Made by a program: the position numbers and the translations under genes. Shown here piece after piece: positions 55,500 through 64,000 of a stretch of DNA of 64,000 nt (position 1 is its first letter; every line of letters begins with the position of its first letter). The stretch covers positions 124,001-188,000 of the forward strand of contig JAAFIR010000003.1 in NCBI GenBank assembly GCA_013297885.1, given 5' to 3'. This stretch comes from Leptospirales bacterium (lineage in GTDB: Bacteria; Spirochaetota; Leptospiria; Leptospirales; Leptospiraceae). Below the pieces are notes generated by a model. It worked only from the letters and a program-made list of their open reading frames with translations, searched no databases and had not been told where the DNA came from.

Positions 55500-58400
55500 T
55501 TCTTTTTCAAATTTATTGTTTTTAAATTTAATATTCTGTAGAACAATTTTTTTATGTTCTAGATCAAGATAAAAAATTTTGTCCTTTGATAATAAATAAA
55601 TTTTATCATTTATTTTAAAAAAATCGTAATCCTCAGTTAATTCTAAAATTTTTATTATGCCTTTATCATTTAATTGATAAATTGAATTTTCTATCTTAAA
55701 ATAAAACTCATTTTTTAAAGAAATGTTTTTTTGAAAAGAAAGAATATTTGGACCAATTAGCTCAAATTCATTAAGTAAATTAAAACTCGAATCATAAAGT
55801 TTGAATTGAATTTCTCTATCTCCTAGTTTAGAAATTAAAATTTTTCCAAGTTCATTTACAAAAACGGAATATTTATTTTTATTTAGAAATTTTTCAATAA
55901 GTTTTCCTGTTTTATCATAAGATTCAATTTTATCATTGTATTCTAAATAAAAACCAAATTGATGAGAATGAATTTCTTTAGCTTGTTTGTTTAAGTTTAA
56001 AATTTCTTCTCCAGTTAGAGAATTCAATTTATAAATTGAAGATTCAGTTTGAATATAAATTTCATCTCCAATTTCTAATTTTAAAATTTTTTCTTCTAAT
56101 TCAATTCTCCATTTATTTTTTTTCTTATCAATTTCATAAGCTTCGATTGAATTTTTATAATTTAAAATCAATGTATTTTGATAAAATAATGGTTTTAAAT
56201 TTAGGTTTTCTCTTAAATTGATTTTTTCAGAATTTTTATTTAAAACTAATTCTGGAAATTTTTCTAAAATTTCTGTTTCAACTTTTTTTTGCTCTGTGAA
56301 ATTTTCCAACTTAGTTAAAATTTTTTGATAAGCTAACAAATTTTCTTTGTTACGACCTAAACCAATTGATCTCAAAATCCAACTTTCAGAATTTTTAAAA
56401 TTTTCTTTTTTGTATTCTATCAAAGATAAATAGTATGGATAAAAATAATTTTTGGGATTTTGGGAATTTAATTCTAAAAATATTTTTTCTGCTTCATCTA
56501 AATTAAATTCATTTAAAAATAAAATTCCTAAATTTAACTTAGCTTGTTCTTTATTTTTAGAATAAAAAATTGATTTTTCAAAATCGTGTTTAGATTCATC
56601 CCTTGAACCAAGTCTATATTTTGCAATCCCTCTTCCTAAATAAGATTTGGAATTTTTCGGATTCAAGTTTAAAGATTTATCAAAATTAATTTTAGCTTTA
56701 AAGAAATCAAATTCCAAATAGATCAAACCAATTTCAGAATAAACTTTTTCCTCATCAGGATTTTCTTTTAAAACTTCTTCAAATGTATTAATTGCAGAAT
56801 AATAATTTTTAGTCTCTGAATAAATTTTTCCTAGTTCAGTTTTATAATTAATTGAACTAGATTTATCTTCTTGAATAGAATTTTTTAAAAACTCAATTGC
56901 GTTTTCAAATTCATTTAGCTTTTTAAAACAAAGAATAATTTTTTTTCTTATAAAAAGATTATTTTTTTTTAATAAAATTTTTAGATACTCATTCAAAGCT
57001 TTTTTATATTTTTTTTCTTTATATAACTGATTAGCTTCTTTAAATTGATTTGTTTCTTTTTTTTCAAAAAGTTCCATTTCAAAACTTTTTAACTTTTTAG
57101 AATATTCATATTCTTTTGCTAAATTTAAAAATTTTTCAGATTCGATTAAATTATTTTTTTCATACTCCGATTTTGCTAATTTTAAATAAATTTCTGAAAT
57201 TTTATTTTTTTTAATGGATCTTTTTTTGTAATATTCGATTACTTCGAAATACTTTTCTTCATCTTCCAAATAAACTCCTAGAATAAATGGTAGACCAGAG
57301 AATTTTTCTTTTTTTGGATTATTTGTCAAATTATAGATTCGGGCTAAATAGTATTTGTATTCCATTGAGTCCGATTTTTCATTTAACTTTAAAAAATATT
57401 TTTCAGACATAATGAAATTTTTTTTATGAAAATGATAAAGAGCTAAACTTTCTAAAATATCGATTTTCTCTGTTTGGTATTCTTTTACTTCAGATTCATT
57501 TAAAAATTGAATTTCATTTTTTTCAGACTCTAAATACTCGTTGAGTTCTATTAATTCTTTATTATTTGGAAAATTGATTTTTAATTTATCTAATTCAAAA
57601 CTCGCTTCTGAAAAACGATTTTCTAAAATATAAATTAAAATTAAATTATACCTAGAATTAAACTCTTTTGGATTAAATTCTATTGATTTTAAAAATTGAA
57701 TACTAGCTTTTTTAAAATCTTCTGTTTTGAAATAATACATCCCTTTTAAATTAAAAATTTCAAATTCTTTTGGGAACTTTTTCTCAGATTCGTCTAAAAT
57801 TTTTTTTGCATTTTCAAATTCTTCTTTTTCAAAATAAAGTTTTGCTAAATTGATATATGAATCTTTAAAATTTGGTTTGAGTAAAATTGTTTTTTGAAAA
57901 TATTTTTCTGCATTTTTATAATCCTTTTTTTTCAAATAAATATTTCCAAGTGTAAATTTAGGAAGAATTTCTTTTTCAGAAATTTTTTCTGCTTCAAGAA
58001 GCTCTTTAATCGCCTCTTCAAAATCTTCTTTTTTTGCTAATTCAATACTTCTGTTTATGTTAAGAATATATTTTATAGAATTAAAAATTTCATTTTCCTC
58101 TTCATTCAAACTTCCATATTGTTTTGCTTTTAAAAAAAACTTTTCAGCTAAGGTATAGTTTTTTAATAGATAATAATTATCTGCAATATGAAGATTTAAT
58201 TGAAATTGATTTGGATAATTTTCAATACTTGTTAAAGTATTTTGAGATTGAGAAATAAGATTTTCCTTTTTTAATATCATCGCATATTTGAATAAATAAA
58301 TTGGATTATTTTGTGAAATAGAAATTAGTTCTCTAATTACTTCATTACTTTCCAAATTCTTTCCAATTTTAGTTAAAAAAATAAAATATTTTAAATAATT

Positions 58401-58673
58401 GATTTCAGATTTTTCTTGTTCTAAATTTTTTTTATAACATTCTTCTGCTTTTTCAAATTTTGAATTTTGAAAATAAATTTTTGCTTTTAATTCTAAATTT
58501 TCAATTGAATCATTTTTTATAAATTGAATTTTTTGTTCAGCTTCTAAAAATTTTTCTTTTATAAATAAATTCTTGATTTCCGAAATAATTTCTTTTTTTT
58601 CATCAATTAAAATTTCTTTTTTAGGCTCAGTTGCACAAGAGATTAAAAATAAAATAATTACAAAAAATTTCAT
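55476..58673 (-). CDS. Giant TPR lipoprotein with C-terminal propeller-like domain
   Basis: 1065 aa. MKFFVIILFLISCATEPKKE is a lipoprotein signal with Cys13. Residues about 25-780 are tetratricopeptide repeats in near-continuous array, for example LGNIYLKKKDYKNAEKYFQK then TILLKPNFKDSYINLAKLYF. From about residue 810 it becomes beta-rich with repeated IYQLNDKGII/IYKLNSLTGE-type strands, like PQQ/quinoprotein-type propeller blades. A lipid-anchored periplasmic scaffold is likely. It overlaps the gene before it by 4 bp, so it is the last gene of the six-gene operon from the symporter through serB. Confidence 0.75.
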   Translation of the reverse strand: MKFFVIILFLISCATEPKKEILIDEKKEIISEIKNLFIKEKFLEAEQKIQFIKNDSIENLELKAKIYFQNSKFEKAEECYKKNLEQEKSEINYLKYFIFLTKIGKNLESNEVIRELISISQNNPIYLFKYAMILKKENLISQSQNTLTSIENYPNQFQLNLHIADNYYLLKNYTLAEKFFLKAKQYGSLNEEENEIFNSIKYILNINRSIELAKKEDFEEAIKELLEAEKISEKEILPKFTLGNIYLKKKDYKNAEKYFQKTILLKPNFKDSYINLAKLYFEKEEFENAKKILDESEKKFPKEFEIFNLKGMYYFKTEDFKKASIQFLKSIEFNPKEFNSRYNLILIYILENRFSEASFELDKLKINFPNNKELIELNEYLESEKNEIQFLNESEVKEYQTEKIDILESLALYHFHKKNFIMSEKYFLKLNEKSDSMEYKYYLARIYNLTNNPKKEKFSGLPFILGVYLEDEEKYFEVIEYYKKRSIKKNKISEIYLKLAKSEYEKNNLIESEKFLNLAKEYEYSKKLKSFEMELFEKKETNQFKEANQLYKEKKYKKALNEYLKILLKKNNLFIRKKIILCFKKLNEFENAIEFLKNSIQEDKSSSINYKTELGKIYSETKNYYSAINTFEEVLKENPDEEKVYSEIGLIYLEFDFFKAKINFDKSLNLNPKNSKSYLGRGIAKYRLGSRDESKHDFEKSIFYSKNKEQAKLNLGILFLNEFNLDEAEKIFLELNSQNPKNYFYPYYLSLIEYKKENFKNSESWILRSIGLGRNKENLLAYQKILTKLENFTEQKKVETEILEKFPELVLNKNSEKINLRENLNLKPLFYQNTLILNYKNSIEAYEIDKKKNKWRIELEEKILKLEIGDEIYIQTESSIYKLNSLTGEEILNLNKQAKEIHSHQFGFYLEYNDKIESYDKTGKLIEKFLNKNKYSVFVNELGKILISKLGDREIQFKLYDSSFNLLNEFELIGPNILSFQKNISLKNEFYFKIENSIYQLNDKGIIKILELTEDYDFFKINDKIYLLSKDKIFYLDLEHKKIVLQNIKFKNNKFEKELIFSLIE

Positions 58674-60061
58674 AAAGAATTAATTTCTATTTTTTTGATT
58701 GCTTTAGAATATGTTTCATCTTTTGAGTCTGATTTGATTTGAATTTTATAAAAATCTTTTTGGTTAAAACTAGTTCTGAATACTTCTTGATTTGCAAATG
58801 AAATATAAATATTGGAACTTACTAAAAGAATTTTCAACTCAACGTCATCTTTGTTATCTTTTAAACGGATTTTTTTTTCAAGAATTGAATTTTTAAAAAA
58901 TAATATTGAATCTTTAGAATATCTCAATGTCAAAACATCTTTTTCATTAAACAAACTAAAAAATATTTCTGAAGAATTTAGCTCAATTCCAGAAAAAAAA
59001 TCTACTTTAATAAATTGAGATGAAGGAACGATCCAACTAGTTTCAAGAACTTGAATCCCTTTATCAAAAATTAATCTTTCATCAAAACTAAGAGGTTCTT
59101 TCGAATAATAAAAATTTTCTTTTCCAATATTGAATATATTATTTTCATTTACAATATATAAAATTTTTTTAAATTCATTTTTTTTAAGTTCAAAGTTCAT
59201 TTCAAAATTTTTTTGATTTTCTTTAAAAAATTCAATAAAATTTTTTCCAGAATTTAAATTCAGTTCAATATGATTTGTTAAAATACTTTTTTTATGATTT
59301 AAAATGATTTTTTCATTTTTCGGAAAACTCAAAATTTCTAAAATTGAGTCATTTTCTTTACCAAATTCTAAAATAGTTTTTTCATTTTGTAATAAAATAG
59401 TTTCAGTAAAATATTTTTCACCTTTTCGTCTTGCTGAAATTTTGTGGAAGCCTTTTTTTAATTTATAATTAAAAATTGGAGTATTCCCAATTTTTTTTTC
59501 ATCTAAAAAAATATCAGTGAGTGACTCTGACGAAAAAAAATCAACTTTTATAAATATTGATTTTTCTAAAATCGAAATAATTTCTTCTTTTTTTAATTTC
59601 ATATTTATATTGATTTTATTTGGATTAAATTGATTTATTGGTGAAATTTTATTTTTGGTTTGATAAAAATAAAATTTTTCTTTTTTTGAATCGCTTAGAT
59701 TTAAAACCAAATCAAGATTGTAAAAAATTTTATTTGTTTTTTTTGATTTTAAAATTTGTTTAATTAAAAATTCTTTTTCATTCGGTATTAATTTAGTTTC
59801 TATTAAAATAGAAGCGTTTTTTTTTTCTTTAAATCTTTCATTTCTCCAAAAATTTTTTAGCTCAGCTTTTAACTCTTCATTAAATGGAAATTCAAAATTA
59901 TACTCAGAAAATTCATAAGATATTTCTTCATAGTTTTCTTTAAAATTAACTTTATTTAAATCCATATTTAATGGGGTAAAAACAAATTTTTCTGAACTAG
60001 AAATTTTTTCAGTTTCAAAACTAGCACAAGAGATAAAAACAAGAAAAAAAAATTTAATCAT
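58670..60061 (-). CDS. PEGA-domain-like lipoprotein
   Basis: 463 aa from ATG 60061, which overlaps the serB stop as ATGATTAA; the TTG at 60070 is less likely. MIKFFFLVFISCASFETEK is a lipoprotein signal with Cys12. Residues near 175-230 look like a PEGA domain (DIFLDEKKIGNTPIFNYKLK and GFHKISARRKGEKYFTETIL), an all-beta module common in cell-surface proteins. The C-terminal part is a further beta-rich domain (laminin-G-like; KIQIKSDSKD). It is encoded immediately before the giant TPR lipoprotein, with a 4-bp overlap, so the two may form one envelope complex. Function unknown. Confidence 0.68.
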   Translation of the reverse strand: MIKFFFLVFISCASFETEKISSSEKFVFTPLNMDLNKVNFKENYEEISYEFSEYNFEFPFNEELKAELKNFWRNERFKEKKNASILIETKLIPNEKEFLIKQILKSKKTNKIFYNLDLVLNLSDSKKEKFYFYQTKNKISPINQFNPNKININMKLKKEEIISILEKSIFIKVDFFSSESLTDIFLDEKKIGNTPIFNYKLKKGFHKISARRKGEKYFTETILLQNEKTILEFGKENDSILEILSFPKNEKIILNHKKSILTNHIELNLNSGKNFIEFFKENQKNFEMNFELKKNEFKKILYIVNENNIFNIGKENFYYSKEPLSFDERLIFDKGIQVLETSWIVPSSQFIKVDFFSGIELNSSEIFFSLFNEKDVLTLRYSKDSILFFKNSILEKKIRLKDNKDDVELKILLVSSNIYISFANQEVFRTSFNQKDFYKIQIKSDSKDETYSKAIKKIEINSL

Positions 60062-60911
60062 TTCGATCAAATAAAAATAATAAAGAAGTCATTGGATGAA
60101 AATCAATCCAATTTAAAATTTCTTTTTTTAAACCTAGCTTCGCATGAAATCCAATTCCAATTCCTGCTTCCAAAATCATTGCAGCATCATTTGAACCATC
60201 ACCGATAGCAATTGTGTATTTTTTATCTAATTGAAATTGATTTTTATATTGGATTAAAAGTTCTTTTTTCTTTTCTTTATTAATAATTTCACCTAAAATT
60301 TTTCCTGTGGTAAATCCATTTTCAAATTCTAAAAAATTTGCATGGTATATAGAAATCCCAAATTGGTCAGAAAATTTTTTCAAAATTGGAGTAAATCCCC
60401 CACTAAAAATTGCAATTTCAGATTTTCTTTTTTTTAATGCATCAATTGTTTCTGGCACTCCGTGATGTGGATTTAGTCTAGAATAAACTTTTTCAAAAAC
60501 AGTTTCATCTAGTTCATTTAAGAAACTTACTCTTTTTATTAGAGCTTGGTTAAAATCCAATCCACCTTCCATTGCATCTTTTGTAACTTTTGCAACTTCA
60601 TCAAAAACTTTTTTTTCACGAGCTAACTCATCAATTACTTCTTCTTGAATTAATGTTGAGTCCATATCAAAACAAAACAAAGTTTTTTGATTTCGAGGGA
60701 TTAATTCTTCCACTAGAATTAAATCAATTTTGAATACAGATAGTTTTTTTCTAAGCGAAATTAATTCTTCTCGATTTAATTCAAATTCGAAATAAGAAGC
60801 AAGTGTTTCTTTAATTAATGAACCGTACAAATAAGAATCAAAAATTTCTCTTGGTAATTCTTTTTGTAAAATAGGAAAATCTTTTTCATTCGAAATAAAA
60901 ATTAATTTCAT
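60054..60911 (-). CDS. serB: Phosphoserine phosphatase
   Basis: 285 aa HAD-superfamily enzyme making serine from phosphoserine. The catalytic motif I is FCFDMDSTLIQEEVIDELA (Asp-x-Asp-Ser-Thr), motif II AIFSGGFTPILKKFSDQFG and motif III/IV IAIGDGSNDAAMILEAGIGI. The N-terminal 90 residues precede the HAD domain and may be a divergent ACT-like domain. It overlaps the SGNH lipoprotein gene start and the PEGA-like gene, so it is embedded in an operon of envelope proteins. Whether that coupling is functional is unclear. Confidence 0.94.
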   Translation of the reverse strand: MKLIFISNEKDFPILQKELPREIFDSYLYGSLIKETLASYFEFELNREELISLRKKLSVFKIDLILVEELIPRNQKTLFCFDMDSTLIQEEVIDELAREKKVFDEVAKVTKDAMEGGLDFNQALIKRVSFLNELDETVFEKVYSRLNPHHGVPETIDALKKRKSEIAIFSGGFTPILKKFSDQFGISIYHANFLEFENGFTTGKILGEIINKEKKKELLIQYKNQFQLDKKYTIAIGDGSNDAAMILEAGIGIGFHAKLGLKKEILNWIDFHPMTSLLFLFDRND

Positions 60912-61696
60912 TTTAAATAAGGTCTCACAAGTTTTCCAATTAATTTATAACCTTCTTCATTAAAATGGATAGAATCTTTTTTGAGAGTTTTTTTATCTAT
61001 AAGAACATACTCATCTTTGATTTGAGTTTTGTCTAAATTTAGCATTTCATCCCATAAATCAATGTAGATGAATTTTTTTTCTTTGGATAGATTCATTAAA
61101 CTTTGGTTGTGCAAAGGAACAATTGAATTTAATTCTGTTGCCAGTGTAGGTGGTACTGATAAAAAAATGATTTTGGTATTTTTGTTATAAGAATAGATTT
61201 TGTCTATAATTTTTGAAGTATTGTTTTTTATTATTGAAAGACATTTTCCATTGATTAAATCATTTCCACCAATTTCTAAAATAATAGTTTTTGGTTTTAA
61301 ATTAAATACATTTGAGTCTAGTCTTTCGTATAGAAGCTCAGTAGTATCACCAAAAATACCTCTACCAACTATATCTTTATTTGGAAATTCTCTTTTGATT
61401 GCTTCATCTGTAAATAGATGAATTAAACTATTTCCGATAATTACAATTTCAGCTTTTTTCTTTTCAAGATTTTTATTTTGATATTCAGATTGAAATTTTT
61501 CCCAACCATTTTTTAAATAAAATTCATAAAGTTCAGAATCTTTCATTCCTGGGCTTTTGTCACATTCAAAGTTTTTTTGATAATAATTTGAAAAAGAAGA
61601 TTTTTTTTTGGTTAGCAAGGTTATCTTGGAGAGAGTAGAACAACTCTCTCCTAGAAATAGGATGATGAATAGTAAAAGACTATTTTTTAGCTTCAT
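60908..61696 (-). CDS. SGNH-fold hydrolase lipoprotein
   Basis: 262 aa from ATG 61696 (AAAGGA just upstream, overlapping the end of the 62-aa gene). Signal LKNSLLLFIILFLGESCSTL has a lipobox with Cys19. SGNH block I is IVIIGNSLIHLF (Asn in place of the common Asp, so G-N-S-L), block II is GRGIFGDTTELL, block III ILEIGGNDLINGK, and block V DSIHFNEEGYKLIG with the Asp-x-x-His. The full catalytic set Ser, Gly, Asn, His is therefore present. An envelope-associated esterase or lipase-like activity is likely; substrate unknown. It overlaps serB by 4 bp. Confidence 0.88.
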   Translation of the reverse strand: MKLKNSLLLFIILFLGESCSTLSKITLLTKKKSSFSNYYQKNFECDKSPGMKDSELYEFYLKNGWEKFQSEYQNKNLEKKKAEIVIIGNSLIHLFTDEAIKREFPNKDIVGRGIFGDTTELLYERLDSNVFNLKPKTIILEIGGNDLINGKCLSIIKNNTSKIIDKIYSYNKNTKIIFLSVPPTLATELNSIVPLHNQSLMNLSKEKKFIYIDLWDEMLNLDKTQIKDEYVLIDKKTLKKDSIHFNEEGYKLIGKLVRPYLK

Positions 61697-61868
61697 CTTC
61701 CTTTGGCTCATTCATTCTGAATCTTTTATGCCAATCTGCGATTTGCTCTTGCACATATTGTTCAGAATCACAGATTCTAAACTCAATTGGATGACTTGTA
61801 GCAATATCAATCAATTTGGCTTCAATATAACCATTTTTGAGTTTATTAATCTCAATTTTATATCTCAT
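61680..61868 (-). CDS. Small conserved-looking protein of unknown function
   Basis: 62 aa, soluble: MRYKIEINKLKNGYIEAKLI then DIATSHPIEFRI and a C-terminal helix (YVQEQIADWHKRFRMNEPKE). It has a strong ribosome-binding site GGAGG before ATG 61868. The stop overlaps the SGNH lipoprotein gene's start codon. It occupies the space between the symporter and the SGNH lipoprotein and may be a small regulatory or adapter protein; nothing in it names a family. Some risk that it is not expressed, but the strong SD argues for it. Confidence 0.65.
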   Translation of the reverse strand: MRYKIEINKLKNGYIEAKLIDIATSHPIEFRICDSEQYVQEQIADWHKRFRMNEPKEDEAKK

Positions 61869-61869
61869 T

Positions 61870-61899
61870 TCTGACCTCCAAACAACCCTAAATGTCAGA
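61870..61899 (-). promoter_or_regulatory. Short hairpin at the 62-aa gene's ribosome-binding site
   Basis: TCTGAC (61870-61875) can pair with GTCAGA (61894-61899). On the minus strand the stem would place the GGAGG site in the loop and next to the ATG, which could modulate initiation. Six base pairs only, so a chance fit is possible. Confidence 0.3.
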
Positions 61900-61901
61900 T
61901 T

Positions 61902-63278
61902 TTAGGACTTCTTTAACTTTTCAATCTCTTCTAAAGTCGCTTTTTCATTATATTTTAAAAAGAACAAAATAGCTAATAAACAAAAAATTGCAGAAGCTGG
62001 TCCAGTTAAACGAATCCCTAACGGATTTGCAGCATCTCTACCTAAAAGTAAAAGTGATGTAAAAATTAAAATAGCAATTGTTTGACCAAGCTTAGACATC
62101 AAAGTTCTTGCAGCATAAAACAAACCTTCTCTTTTTGAGCCAGTTTTTAAAGCATCTAGTTCAGCAATATCTGCAAGAATTGCATTCGGTAAAATTCCAA
62201 GAATTGCCATTGGTACAGCAGCAATTAAAACAATCATATATCCTTGAATTAATTTAGGAATTGGAAGTCCATCTCCAAGAAAATAAACAAATATAAATAG
62301 AGTTAAGAAAAAACAAAATGCAATTATCACTAATGGTTTTTTGCCAATTCTTTTTGCAACTGAATTTACTAGTGGATACAATATGAATGAAAATAATCCA
62401 AGAACAGTCATTAACTCACCTTGCATTTTTTCTTCCTGTCCTAATAAAACTGTTATATAATAAATGAGACCAGTTTGTAAAATTGTTACACTTAAAAAAT
62501 AGGCTAAATCAGAAAGTGAGAAATATAAAAAACTTTTGTTTTTGAATGTTAACGCCATTGCTTCTTTAAATGGAATATCTGAGGGTTCTGATTCACAATA
62601 TTCTTTTTCTTTAATTGCAAAAACTGGAAAATACATACAAATTGTTGCGAAAGCACATAATATTCCAAGTGTAATTTGAATTGCTTGGACTTTTGTCAAA
62701 TGAAAGCTTGGTTCGTTTAACAATCTATCCCACATCCCAGGTGCAAAACTTGCAATTGCTATCCCAAGAAAATAAGTTACAGAAATATAAGTTGATAAAT
62801 TTAATCTTTCTTGAGAAGTTCTACCAAGTTCTGGAATTAAGGCAAAATAAGGTGTTACATAAATAGTTAAAAATAAATAAAATAAAAATAGTGCAACTAT
62901 CATCCAAACTAAATTCAATGTGGACATGGTTGAATCAGGTGGTAAAAATATTAATAAACAAAATACTGCTGCAGGCATTCCACCAACTGCTAAAAAAGGA
63001 ATCCTTCTTCCCCATTTTGTTTTTGCTTGGTCAGATTTATTTGCAATAATTGGATCAGTAACTGCATCCCAAAGACGACCCACTGCAGAAACTAGTCCAA
63101 TAACATTAAATATAACTAAAATTGCAGTATCTGTTATTAAAATTGGAATCCCAGCTTCTTTCGGAGGTAAGTAAAAATATACTAACCAAGAACTGATAAT
63201 ATTGATAAGCAAAGACCAACCTAGTTGACCAATTGCGTAAGCTACTTGTTTTCTTAATGGTAAAGAAGGTTTACTCAT
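61902..63278 (-). CDS. GPH-family (glycoside-pentoside-hexuronide) cation symporter
   Basis: 458 aa with about twelve transmembrane helices, MFS/GPH fold. Typical signatures: RLWDAVTDPIIANKSDQAKT then KWGRRIPFL near residue 62, IYVTPYFALIPELGRTSQER (near 141) and NAILADIAELDALKTGSKRE then GLFYAARTLMSKLGQTIAIL near 365. Members import sugars or related solutes with Na+ or H+; substrate is not readable. It starts the operon ending in the giant TPR lipoprotein and is divergent from the membrane protein at the window's right edge. Confidence 0.93.
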   Translation of the reverse strand: MSKPSLPLRKQVAYAIGQLGWSLLINIISSWLVYFYLPPKEAGIPILITDTAILVIFNVIGLVSAVGRLWDAVTDPIIANKSDQAKTKWGRRIPFLAVGGMPAAVFCLLIFLPPDSTMSTLNLVWMIVALFLFYLFLTIYVTPYFALIPELGRTSQERLNLSTYISVTYFLGIAIASFAPGMWDRLLNEPSFHLTKVQAIQITLGILCAFATICMYFPVFAIKEKEYCESEPSDIPFKEAMALTFKNKSFLYFSLSDLAYFLSVTILQTGLIYYITVLLGQEEKMQGELMTVLGLFSFILYPLVNSVAKRIGKKPLVIIAFCFFLTLFIFVYFLGDGLPIPKLIQGYMIVLIAAVPMAILGILPNAILADIAELDALKTGSKREGLFYAARTLMSKLGQTIAILIFTSLLLLGRDAANPLGIRLTGPASAIFCLLAILFFLKYNEKATLEEIEKLKKS

Positions 63279-63433
63279 TTTTAACCTCTATAATTTTTCT
63301 TTAGTTTGTCTAAATGAATTTATACTTTTTTTTATGCAAGTAGAATTCAATTTTAGTTAAAAAAACTTTTGGGCTGAATTGGAAACATTTTTTTTAAGTT
63401 TTAAAAAAAGCAAATTTAAAAAGAATAGTGTTT

Positions 63434-64000
63434 GTGAGTGAGAAGATTCAGAATCAAAACTTTAGATTTAGGCAAATTCCTAACCTGTTTTTATGTATCA
63501 TTATTGGTTTTTTGGGTGCTTTATCTTTACAAAGTATTTATGGAGAAATTTTAAAAGTTGAATTAAAAGCTAGTAATATTCTCACCACAAAAATCATATT
63601 AGCTTGTTTATTTTTATTTGGGTTTTTTTTTAAAAAAATTCTATCTGAAAAAATCTTATTCATTTTTGAAATCTCAATTACTTTTTTACTTCTTTTACAA
63701 ATGATCTTTATTGGTTTTTTATCTTCAGGACTCATCCAAGTTGACTATATTTTCCACACAGATATTTTTTCTTTTTTTGCAGGAATTGACGTTGTTGCAA
63801 CTGGAATTTTATTTTCATTCTTAAAACAGTTTAGGCTTTGGTTTTTTTTAATGGGTGGAGTTTTATTTACAATTTATAAAATTTTAAATCCAGAAATTGT
63901 TTTTAAACCAGAAATTTATTTAATGCCTTTAATTTTTTGTTTATTTTTAGAATTAGTTTTGTATTCGATGTATCTAAAGGCTTTACAAAAAAATATTGTG
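63434..64000 (+). CDS. Polytopic membrane protein, 3'-truncated by window edge
   Basis: An open frame runs from GTG 63434 (another GTG lies two codons upstream at 63428) through base 64000 without stop, so 189 residues are visible. At least five hydrophobic segments, e.g. LFLCIIIGFLGALSLQSIYG, IILACLFLFGFFFK, FLLLLQMIFIGFLSSGLI. No motif identifies it; a transporter or a sensor of the MFS/DMT or 7TM type is possible. No good ribosome-binding site is seen, so the exact start is uncertain. Confidence 0.6.
   Translation, partial: MSEKIQNQNFRFRQIPNLFLCIIIGFLGALSLQSIYGEILKVELKASNILTTKIILACLFLFGFFFKKILSEKILFIFEISITFLLLLQMIFIGFLSSGLIQVDYIFHTDIFSFFAGIDVVATGILFSFLKQFRLWFFLMGGVLFTIYKILNPEIVFKPEIYLMPLIFCLFLELVLYSMYLKALQKNIV

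Overview
The window is a very AT-rich stretch (by eye roughly 70-73% A+T) of a Gram-negative chromosome. It most resembles a spirochaete of the Leptospira branch. The evidence is gene content and order: rimP-nusA-infB-rbfA / truB-rpsO-pnp-M16 peptidase-dut, rpsU-yqeY-dnaG-rpoD, pyrG with kdsA, a chemoreceptor, many short-signal lipoproteins, and KdsA implying LPS. There is no 16S rRNA or other phylogenetic marker that I could compare, so the assignment is an inference. I saw no rRNA, tRNA, CRISPR array, transposase or integrase.

Layout. 1-8.7 kb: the 3' part of a glutamine-dependent NAD synthetase, a minus-strand block (CPA2 antiporter, a membrane-anchored unknown, UbiA-type prenyltransferase, UbiX), then pyrG-ankyrin-kdsA. 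9.2-13.7 kb: mnmG, a PagL-like outer-membrane barrel and two exported unknowns. 14.4-16.8 kb: acyl-lipid desaturase and RmuC. 17-25.2 kb: a cell-surface glycan region (MBOAT O-acyltransferase, SGNH protein, TPR lipoprotein, two polytopic membrane proteins, epimerase, GT2). 25.3-27.6 kb: a zinc-type ABC importer behind a Zur-like palindrome. 27.6-32.8 kb: Ig-like lipoprotein, chemoreceptor, metallophosphoesterase. 32.8-34.0 kb: a 1.2 kb gene-free stretch. 34.0-38.6 kb: the rpsU-dnaG-rpoD macromolecular synthesis operon, headed by a 73-residue unknown. 38.9-41.3 kb: lipoprotein plus hybrid histidine kinase. 41.2-53.5 kb: the minus-strand translation/RNA operon rimP to dut, interrupted between rbfA and truB by about 2 kb of foreign-looking DNA. 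53.6-55.5 kb: three small unknowns. 55.5-63.3 kb: a tightly overlapping minus-strand operon (GPH-type sugar symporter, 62-aa protein, SGNH lipoprotein, serB, PEGA-like lipoprotein, giant TPR lipoprotein). The 5' part of a membrane protein runs off the right edge.

Most notable structure outside genes: a dispersed family of intergenic two-hairpin elements. Nine copies were recognised by eye, in both orientations. Each has short conserved blocks (a GATYGAAGCG-like block, a GTAGC/GAGAGC block and a TTCGCCC-like end) flanking hairpin arms that differ between copies but stay complementary. Nearly every gene-free gap above 200 bp carries one. A second notable region is the 46.4-48.2 kb insert splitting the rbfA-truB junction. 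It carries a conspicuously G+C-richer beta-propeller-like lipoprotein gene, a truncated Uma2-family gene and one of the repeat elements.
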